Positions 56,445-64,000 of a stretch of DNA of 64,000 bases are shown here, one piece after another; within the stretch, counting starts at the first letter, position 1; the number at the start of each line of letters is the position of its first letter. The notes beneath the pieces are model-generated. The model was not told the origin of the DNA, ran no database searches, and saw only the letters and a program-made list of their open reading frames with translations. The position numbers were made by a program, and so were the translations under genes. Origin of the DNA: Abyssibacter profundi (GTDB lineage Bacteria; Pseudomonadota; Gammaproteobacteria; Nevskiales; OUC007); assembly GCF_003151135.1 (NCBI RefSeq), contig NZ_QEQK01000010.1, forward strand, positions 62,001 to 126,000, given 5' to 3'.

Positions 56445-57986
56445 TTAAAAGGCCGACTGCTTCTTGAACGCGTCCAGGGCAGCGGTCATGTCCGCCTTGA
56501 TCGCATCGTCGTACTTGCCGGATTCGTTGATGCGATCCAGCAGGTCCTTGAACTCGCCGTTCAGGAACTGGTGCAGTGCCTCGTCGAACTCCACGACCTT
56601 GTCCTGCGGGACATCGTCGAGGTAGCCGGCATCAGCGGCGAGCAGCGAGAACGCCATCTCGGCCACGGACAGCGGCGAGTACTGACGCTGCTTCATCAGC
56701 TCGGTGACGCGCTGACCGCGCTCCAGCTGCTTGCGGGTCGCTTCGTCCAGGTCGGATGCGAACTGGGCGAAGGCCGCGAGTTCGCGGTACTGCGCCAGGG
56801 CCAGACGAACACCGCCGCCCAGCTTCTTGATGATCTTGGTCTGGGCCGAACCACCCACACGCGACACGGACAGACCGGCGTTGATGGCCGGGCGGATGCC
56901 GCTGTTGAACAGGTCGGTTTCCAGGTAGATCTGACCGTCGGTGATGGAAATCACGTTGGTCGGCACGAAGGCAGACACGTCGCCGGCCTGGGTTTCGATG
57001 ATCGGCAGTGCCGTCAGCGAACCGGTCTGACCCTTGACTTCACCGTTGGTGAACTTCTCGACGTAGTCGGCGTTCACGCGGGCTGCACGTTCCAGCAGGC
57101 GTGAATGCAGGTAGAAGATGTCACCCGGGTAGGCTTCACGACCCGGCGGGCGCTTCAGCAGCAGCGAGATCTGGCGGTAGGCGACAGCCTGCTTGGACAG
57201 ATCATCGTAGACGATGAGCGCGTCTTCACCGCGATCGCGGAAGTACTCGCCCATGGCGCAACCGGCATACGGTGCGATGAACTGCAGGGCCGGCGATTCG
57301 GCGGCGGCAGCGGCCACGACAATGGTGTGATCCATTGCGCCGTGCTCTTCCAGCTTGGCAACCACGTTGGCGATGGAGCTGTTCTTCTGCCCGATCGCGA
57401 CGTAGATGCACTTAACGCCGGTGCCCTTCTGGTTAATGATCGTGTCGATGGCCACCGCGGTTTTACCCGTCTGGCGGTCACCAATGATCAGCTCACGCTG
57501 ACCACGACCCACCGGGACCATGGCGTCAATGGACTTCAGACCGGTCTGCACCGGCTGATCCACCGACTGACGCGCGATCACGCCCGGCGCGACCTTCTCG
57601 ATCGGAGAGGTGCCTTCGGCGTTGATGTCGCCCTTGCCGTCGATGGGACGACCCAGCGCGTCAACCACGCGGCCCAACATGGCGGGGCCGACCGGCACTT
57701 CGAGGATGCGACCGGTGGTCTTGACCCAGTCGCCCTCGGTCAGCGTGCTGTAGTCACCCAGGACCACGGCGCCGACAGAGTCACGCTCCAGGTTCAGGGC
57801 CAGACCGAAGACATCACCCGGGAACTCGAGCATTTCGCCCAGCACCGCGTCTTCGAGACCATGGATGCGCACGATGCCGTCGGCCAGCGACACGACTGTG
57901 CCCTGGTTCCGCGCTTCGGTCACGGCCTCGAAATTCTTGATGCGATCCTTGATGAGATCGCTGATTTCAGACGGATTCAATTGCAT
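56445..57986 (-). CDS. atpA: ATP synthase alpha subunit
   Basis: 513 aa. P-loop GDRQTGKT, and [19 protein letters not shown] and the Arg-finger region ISVSR-like VSRVGG are present. Non-catalytic F1 subunit. Normal length. Confidence 0.98.
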   Translation of the reverse strand: MQLNPSEISDLIKDRIKNFEAVTEARNQGTVVSLADGIVRIHGLEDAVLGEMLEFPGDVFGLALNLERDSVGAVVLGDYSTLTEGDWVKTTGRILEVPVGPAMLGRVVDALGRPIDGKGDINAEGTSPIEKVAPGVIARQSVDQPVQTGLKSIDAMVPVGRGQRELIIGDRQTGKTAVAIDTIINQKGTGVKCIYVAIGQKNSSIANVVAKLEEHGAMDHTIVVAAAAAESPALQFIAPYAGCAMGEYFRDRGEDALIVYDDLSKQAVAYRQISLLLKRPPGREAYPGDIFYLHSRLLERAARVNADYVEKFTNGEVKGQTGSLTALPIIETQAGDVSAFVPTNVISITDGQIYLETDLFNSGIRPAINAGLSVSRVGGSAQTKIIKKLGGGVRLALAQYRELAAFAQFASDLDEATRKQLERGQRVTELMKQRQYSPLSVAEMAFSLLAADAGYLDDVPQDKVVEFDEALHQFLNGEFKDLLDRINESGKYDDAIKADMTAALDAFKKQSAF

Positions 57987-58040
57987 GTTGTGTTTCCTGG
58001 TGTCGCGACGCGTGTTGCGTCGCTTCCTGGTTGTCCTCGT

Positions 58041-58577
58041 CTACGCGGTCAGCGCCTGAGTGATGCGGTCCACACGGCCGGCGACCGAACCGTCGATGAC
58101 CAGATCGCCAGCGCGGAGCACCGCACCGCCGATCAGGGCGTCATCAATGGTCACGCTCAACTCGACATCCCGACCCAGTCGCTTGGACAGGGCGGCCACC
58201 AAGGCGGCCTGGGCGTCATCACTCACCGGCTTGGCGGCAGTCATGTCGACAGCGATCCGGCGCTCGGCTTCGTCCTTGAGCAGGCCGTACTGCTCGGCAA
58301 TAGCCGGCAACAGCGCCACGCGCTTGTTGTCAGCCAACACCTTCAGCAGCTTGAGCCCGTCGTCCGATAAGGCGTCCCCGCTGGCACCCTGAACCAGGGC
58401 CACGAGTTCTTCCTTGCTAACGGCCGGATGGCCGATCAGACGGGCCACCTGCTCTTCGGAGACCACAGCAGCCATGGCATCAACCGCGGATTGCCCCGCG
58501 GCCAATGTGCCGGCTTCGTGCTGCAGCTCGAAGAAAGCGCGCGCATACGGTCGTGCCAGTGTGGACAGCTCGGCCAT
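58041..58577 (-). CDS. atpH: ATP synthase delta subunit
   Basis: 178 aa. N-terminal six-helix domain (LARPYARAFFELQHEAG) and the C-terminal VDMTAAKPVSDDAQAALVAALSKRLG with the GAVLRAGDLVIDGSV motif near the end. It holds the stator to the top of F1. Two bases separate it from the atpF stop. Confidence 0.95.
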   Translation of the reverse strand: MAELSTLARPYARAFFELQHEAGTLAAGQSAVDAMAAVVSEEQVARLIGHPAVSKEELVALVQGASGDALSDDGLKLLKVLADNKRVALLPAIAEQYGLLKDEAERRIAVDMTAAKPVSDDAQAALVAALSKRLGRDVELSVTIDDALIGGAVLRAGDLVIDGSVAGRVDRITQALTA

Positions 58578-58579
58578 GA

Positions 58580-59050
58580 TCAGATCTCGGTCGCGAGCTG
58601 CTTGAGCAGATCATCGTGCGCGGAGGCGTCAACCTCGCGGCCCAGCACTTTCTGTGCACCGGACAATGCGATGGCAGACACTTCCTTACGCAGTTCAGCC
58701 TTGGCGCGCTGCATCGAGGCTTCGATTTCCTCGTTCGCGGCCTTGATGATGCGCTCGGCTTCGGTGCGTGCCTCGGACTTGGCCTTTTCGACAATGTCGT
58801 TGGCCTGACGATTAGCGCCATTGAGGATGTCCTGTGCCTGGGCACGGGCGTCCTTGAGCGCATCGTCAGAGGCGCGGCTGGCTTCGGCCAGCGAAGCTTC
58901 GCCTCGCTCAGCCGCCGCCAGACCGTCCTCGATCTTCTTGGCACGCTCGTTCATGGCCTGCTTAATCGGCGGCCAGACGAACTTCATCGTGAACAGCACG
59001 AACAACGCGAACGTGATCGTCTGCCCGATGATGGTGGCGTTAATACCCAC
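58580..59050 (-). CDS. atpF: ATP synthase b subunit
   Basis: 156 aa. One N-terminal membrane helix (IIGQTITFALFVLFTMKFVWPPI), then a long Ala/Glu/Lys-rich helix forming the peripheral stalk dimer. Normal length for the single-b gammaproteobacterial enzyme. Confidence 0.96.
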   Translation of the reverse strand: MGINATIIGQTITFALFVLFTMKFVWPPIKQAMNERAKKIEDGLAAAERGEASLAEASRASDDALKDARAQAQDILNGANRQANDIVEKAKSEARTEAERIIKAANEEIEASMQRAKAELRKEVSAIALSGAQKVLGREVDASAHDDLLKQLATEI

Positions 59051-59095
59051 TGCTATCTCCTACGGTTGGATGGAACGCAACGTCGTAGGTGGTAG

Positions 59096-59395
<300 letters not shown>

Positions 59396-59409
59396 TTAAA
59401 AGATCAGAC

Positions 59410-60641
<1,232 letters not shown>

Positions 60642-60773
60642 CCGCCTGAGGGGGCGCGAAGTATAGCCATGCCCCCATGACAGGTCAATGAAATGTTGCG
60701 CCGCACCAACCGGGCAAGTGCGCAAACCTTTGACAGCACATGGCGACGGCGGTTTACGACCGGAGCCGGGCGC

Positions 60774-61634
60774 TTAGGTCAACTCGCGCAGGATGTCTTC
60801 CAGCTCGTCCATCGAGCCATAGTTGATGACGATTCGCCCCTTGTCGCGCCCTTTTTGCTGCAGCTCCACCTTGGCGTTCAAACGACCGCCCAGCTTGCGA
60901 CCCAGGCTGACCAGGTGATCCGATACCGGTGCCGGTGTGTGCTTGGGCTTGGCCGGCGCATCAAGATCCCTGACCAGCGCTTCGGTCTGGCGAACGCTGA
61001 GTTTGCGAGCCACGACTTCATGCGCCAGGCGCAGCCGGACCGCTTCGGGGGCGCCCAGCAAGGCACGGGCGTGACCCATTTCCAGCGAGCGCGACTGCAC
61101 GAGTGCTCGGATTTCATCGTCTAGCTCGAGGAGTCGGAGCAGATTGCTGACAGCCGCCCGCGAACGCCCCACCGATTCCGCGCAGGCCTGATGCGTGAGA
61201 CCACACTCTTCGATCAGCCGGTGCAGTGCCAGCGCCTCTTCAATGGGGTTGAGCGACTCGCGCTGGATATTCTCGATGAGCGCGACCGCCAGCGCGGCCT
61301 GGTCTTCCAGCGGCCGGATGACGGCTGGAATGGTTGGCAGGCCGACGATTTGCACCGCACGCCAGCGACGCTCGCCGGCGATGAGTTCGTAGCCCTCGTC
61401 AGCCTGTCGGACCACGATGGGCTGAATCACACCCTGCGCACGGATCGACTGGGCCAAGGCCTCCAGCGCCTCGGGGTCGAACTCGCGTCGCGGCTGAAAG
61501 CGACCGGGGCGGATCGCCTCGACCGGGATATCTTCCAGGCTGCCTTCCGCTTCGGCCTGCTCGCGGGAGACCTCGACGCCGCCGGCCAGCAGCGCGTCCA
61601 GCCCGCGGCCCAGGCCCCGCTTTTTCGCCGCCAT
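60774..61634 (-). CDS. parB: Chromosome-partitioning protein ParB
   Basis: 286 aa. The CTPase/clamp motif GERRWRA (after YELIAGERRWRAVQ) and ENIQRESLNPIEEA are present, then a helix-turn-helix (LTHQACAESVGRSRAAVSNLLRLLEL) and a C-terminal dimerisation tail ending IVINYGSMDELEDILREL. It spreads from parS and loads condensin. Its ATG shares one base with the parA stop. Confidence 0.96.
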   Translation of the reverse strand: MAAKKRGLGRGLDALLAGGVEVSREQAEAEGSLEDIPVEAIRPGRFQPRREFDPEALEALAQSIRAQGVIQPIVVRQADEGYELIAGERRWRAVQIVGLPTIPAVIRPLEDQAALAVALIENIQRESLNPIEEALALHRLIEECGLTHQACAESVGRSRAAVSNLLRLLELDDEIRALVQSRSLEMGHARALLGAPEAVRLRLAHEVVARKLSVRQTEALVRDLDAPAKPKHTPAPVSDHLVSLGRKLGGRLNAKVELQQKGRDKGRIVINYGSMDELEDILRELT

Positions 61635-62410
61635 CAGGCGGCCTTCCTGCCGGAACCGCGCAGCACTTCGCCAGCCAGCGCCAGGTAGGCCTGCGCCCCC
61701 TTGGATTGACTGTCGTAGTCAAAGGCCGGCAGACCATGACTGGGCGCCTCAGCCAAGCGCACGTTGCGCGGCACGATGGTCCGATAGACCTGATCCGGAA
61801 AATGCGCCAGCAGCTGGGCCGAGACTTCGTTTGCAAGATTGTTGCGTGGATCGAACATGGTGCGCAGCACGCCTTCGATCTCCAGCCGCGGGTTGAGCAC
61901 GGCGCGGACCTTGCGGATCGTATCGAGCAGGGCCGACAGCCCTTCCAGCGCGTAGTACTCGCATTGCATGGGAATCATGACGCCATCGGCCGCAACCAGC
62001 GCATTGACCGTCAGCATGGACAAGGCAGGGGGGCAGTCGATGACAATGTAGTCGAAGTCATCCTGGACGCCGGCCAAGGCCTGGGCCAAGGCCTTTTCGC
62101 CGCCCTTTTGCTGACGCAGACCCACTTCGGCCGCGGTCATGTCGGTGTTGCTCGGCAGCAGGGAAAAGCCCAGGGTGCGCGGCGCGACAATGGCATCGGC
62201 CATCGTGGCCTCGCCCAGCAGGACGTCGCAGCCGGTCAACTCCAGGTCGTCCTTGTCGACGCCCACACCCATGGTGGCATTGCCCTGGGCATCGATGTCG
62301 ACCAGCAGCACACGCTTCTTGGTGGCGGCCAGCGAGGCCGCCAGATTCACGGCCGTCGTCGTCTTGCCGACGCCGCCTTTCTGATTTGCAATCGCAAGTA
62401 TTCGAGCCAT
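61634..62410 (-). CDS. parA: Chromosome-partitioning ATPase ParA (Soj)
   Basis: 258 aa. Deviant Walker A KGGVGKTT at residues 10-17, then DIDAQGNATMGVG and the DYIVIDCPPALS Walker B. It is a non-plasmid, chromosomal type by its direct start at the ATPase domain and its linkage to parB and rsmG. Confidence 0.97.
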   Translation of the reverse strand: MARILAIANQKGGVGKTTTAVNLAASLAATKKRVLLVDIDAQGNATMGVGVDKDDLELTGCDVLLGEATMADAIVAPRTLGFSLLPSNTDMTAAEVGLRQQKGGEKALAQALAGVQDDFDYIVIDCPPALSMLTVNALVAADGVMIPMQCEYYALEGLSALLDTIRKVRAVLNPRLEIEGVLRTMFDPRNNLANEVSAQLLAHFPDQVYRTIVPRNVRLAEAPSHGLPAFDYDSQSKGAQAYLALAGEVLRGSGRKAA

Positions 62411-63036
62411 TAGCCAGCCTCGGAAAGAATGACAGCACAGCGCTCGGCCGCCAGGCCGGGCACGGTCAGGGGTACGATGGTTTCAACGGTCACACGACTA
62501 TCCAAGGCCTTCAGTTCCTCGTCGGGCACCTGGCCCTTCATGGCCACCCAGCGACCACCTGGCGCAAGCAGGTGGCGGGTCAGATCGACGAATCGATCCA
62601 GACGGGTAAATGCCCGACAGGTGACGGTAGCGAAACGGGTCTCGCTTTGAAAGTGCTCCACGCGCTGCTCGGCCACTGTCACACGCTCCAGGCCCAGCTC
62701 GCGGCAAACATGGCGCTGAAACCGCGCCTTCTTGCCCACCGATTCCACCGACAGCACCGACCAATCCGGTCGCAGGATCGCGGCCACCAGGCCCGGCAGG
62801 CCCGCGCCGCTGCCAATATCGGCCACGGGGCCCCGCAGATGCGGCATCACAGACAGGCTATCCAGAATATGGGTCACCACCATCTGTGCCGGATCGCGGA
62901 CCGCCGTCAGGTTATAGGCGCGATTCCAGCGGGCCAGCTCCTCGACCAGGCGAGACAGCTGCTGCGCCTGGCGATCATCGAGCGGACAATCCATTTGCAG
63001 GGCGCCGCGCGCAATGGTCTTGGCGTAGGCAGTCAC
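62410..63036 (-). CDS. rsmG: 16S rRNA (guanine-527-N7) methyltransferase
   Basis: 208 aa from GTG 63036 (VTAYAKTIARGALQMDC); the frame to 63093 is longer than the family. The SAM site is VADIGSGAGLPGL, and THILDSLSV and VTCRAFTRLDRFV are present. It modifies G527 of 16S rRNA. Its stop shares a base with the parA start. The mnmG gene, usually next to it, is not on the right; a FimV-like gene is divergent instead. Confidence 0.94.
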   Translation of the reverse strand: MTAYAKTIARGALQMDCPLDDRQAQQLSRLVEELARWNRAYNLTAVRDPAQMVVTHILDSLSVMPHLRGPVADIGSGAGLPGLVAAILRPDWSVLSVESVGKKARFQRHVCRELGLERVTVAEQRVEHFQSETRFATVTCRAFTRLDRFVDLTRHLLAPGGRWVAMKGQVPDEELKALDSRVTVETIVPLTVPGLAAERCAVILSEAG

Positions 63037-63276
63037 GCGGGGCTCCGTTGATTCGGCAACATGCGCAGCAGCAGGCAATCGGGCGGCGCGCAAGTATACG
63101 CCCAGCGCCGAACTTCACCTCGGCTTGCCCGCAGCATTGGTACGCTCGGGCCGTTATGCGTGGGCAAGGGAACAGCCCGGGCTGTCCGCATCCGGCCGTC
63201 ACCGCCTCGGCGACAGTTGCAGATGCCCATGCTGACGACATTTGCGGAAGCGGCCCCGAGCCGCAAGGTGTAGAGC
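63037..63276. other. Divergent gap rsmG / FimV
   Basis: 240 bases. No credible gene. DnaA boxes, inverted repeats of note or a T-tract hairpin were not seen; it must hold both promoters. Confidence 0.35.
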
Positions 63277-64000
63277 ATGCAGCAACCCCGCCACCGACTG
63301 TCACCGCCCTCCTGGCGCCCGCGCGGCATGGCCTGGGGCTCCGCCGCCCTGCTCTGCACCAGCCTGCCGGCCGGTGCGCTCAGTATCGGTGAGCCCCACA
63401 GCGTGTCGCATCTGGCCGAACCGCTGTCATTTTCCGTGGATATCGAGCGCGCCGGCGCGAACGTGCAAGACATTTACGTCCGCCCGGTCAGCACGGCGGA
63501 ACGCCCACCCGGCCAGACCGAACTGACCATGCGCGTCGACCCGCTGCCGGGCGACCGGCTCCGGCTGACCGTGACAGGCAGCAAGCCCCATCTGGAGCCG
63601 ATTCTGTCCTTCGAAATCGAGGTCCGCTCGGGCAGCCAACGCATCGCCAAGGAAATTGCCGTGTTGGCCGATGTGCAGCCACAGGCGAGCCTGTTCCGGC
63701 AACATCCGCTGGTTGAACGGGCCGGAGAAACCACGCTGCATCTGCGGCTGCCCGGCGACCCCGCCTCGGCTGCGTCACCGCCCCCGCGGGCCGAGCGCGA
63801 ACCCGCCGCACCCGTTGCATTGGCCGCAACCCAGTTTGGCCCGGTCGCGGCCGGTGACACGGTCTCCATGATCGCCCAGCGCACACGACCCAGCCCCGCC
63901 ATGCCGCTGCGGCAGGCCATCCAAGCCGTGTTGGACGCAAACCCAGACTTGCGAGGGGATCCGGCGCAGCTGCGAGCAGGTCAGATGCTCAGCCTGCCCG
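63277..64000 (+). CDS. fimV: FimV-like protein, N-terminal part
   Basis: Partial, 241 residues from ATG 63277 to the window edge with no stop. Signal segment AWGSAALLCTSLPAGALS, then LSIGEPHSVSHLAEPLSF and a beta domain (VDPLPGDRLRLTVTGSKPHLEPILSFEIEV) as in the FimV N-terminus. A Pro/Ala linker follows, then a LysM-like segment (PVAAGDTVSMIAQRTR, then VLDANPDLRGDPAQLRAGQMLSLP). FimV scaffolds polar type IV pilus and signalling proteins at peptidoglycan. The C-terminal TPR-like region lies beyond the edge. Confidence 0.82.
   Translation, partial: MQQPRHRLSPPSWRPRGMAWGSAALLCTSLPAGALSIGEPHSVSHLAEPLSFSVDIERAGANVQDIYVRPVSTAERPPGQTELTMRVDPLPGDRLRLTVTGSKPHLEPILSFEIEVRSGSQRIAKEIAVLADVQPQASLFRQHPLVERAGETTLHLRLPGDPASAASPPPRAEREPAAPVALAATQFGPVAAGDTVSMIAQRTRPSPAMPLRQAIQAVLDANPDLRGDPAQLRAGQMLSLP

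Noticed and set aside
57105-58370. 421-aa plus-strand frame over atpA/atpH
   Set aside because: Antisense shadow of strongly conserved ATP synthase genes; no domain character.

Overview
The window reads as chromosomal DNA of a GC-rich (roughly 60-65% by eye) gammaproteobacterium. The right end carries the origin-proximal block rsmG-parA-parB-atpI-atpBEFHAGDC-glmU-glmS in the usual gammaproteobacterial order. Elsewhere there are aryl-polyene pigment genes, katG, a membrane fatty-acid desaturase and lipid/alcohol oxidoreductases. A relative of Xanthomonadales, Nevskiales or Salinisphaerales fits, but the sequence alone does not settle the genus.

Layout. 1-3.0 kb: the start of a LOV photoreceptor gene, a fructosamine-kinase/LMW-phosphatase pair (probable deglycation), a DUF3192 lipoprotein and a PNPOx-like flavoprotein. 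3.1-5.6 kb: a phytoene-desaturase/retinol-saturase-like enzyme and an alpha/beta-hydrolase lipoprotein. 5.7-31.7 kb: a large pigment locus. 31.8-38.3 kb: a PHP-domain lipoprotein, a candidate small RNA, an Old Yellow Enzyme, katG and a desaturase. 38.4-43.6 kb: an AraC regulator, an acyl-ACP-reductase-like protein and an Fe-alcohol dehydrogenase. 43.7-49.8 kb: an M28 peptidase lipoprotein with an AraC gene, then LysR/azoR, a frameshifted GST and an SDR. 50.1-63.0 kb: glmS, glmU, ATP synthase, parBA, rsmG. 63.3-64.0 kb: the start of a FimV-like gene.

The pigment locus is the main interest. Its left two thirds (5.8-22.5 kb) is a xanthomonadin-type aryl polyene set: a chorismatase (XanB2-like) that can make 3-/4-hydroxybenzoate from chorismate, an AMP ligase, two ACPs, two condensing ketosynthases plus a chain-length factor, a ketoreductase, two dehydratases, a thioesterase, an MMPL exporter with a LolA-like carrier and a DUF3261 lipoprotein, a glycosyltransferase, two acyltransferases and a flavin-dependent halogenase-like protein. 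The right third (23.8-31.7 kb) is a dialkylresorcinol set: DarA, DarB and a DarC-like ACP, with an extra ketosynthase, a ketosynthase-like protein lacking the active-site Cys, an ABC transporter, an HTH-like protein and a BtrH-domain protein. Together this predicts a flexirubin-like molecule: a hydroxybenzoate-started, possibly halogenated aryl polyene esterified to a dialkylresorcinol. The BtrH-like acyltransferase is a good candidate for the esterification. Most genes overlap by 1-8 bases in long, translationally coupled operons.

Other notable items are a compact candidate sRNA with C-rich loops (33.19-33.30 kb), a 10-bp inverted-repeat operator candidate before the acyl-ACP-reductase-like gene, and loss of the expected Cys in that enzyme. 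No tRNA, rRNA, CRISPR or insertion sequence was seen.
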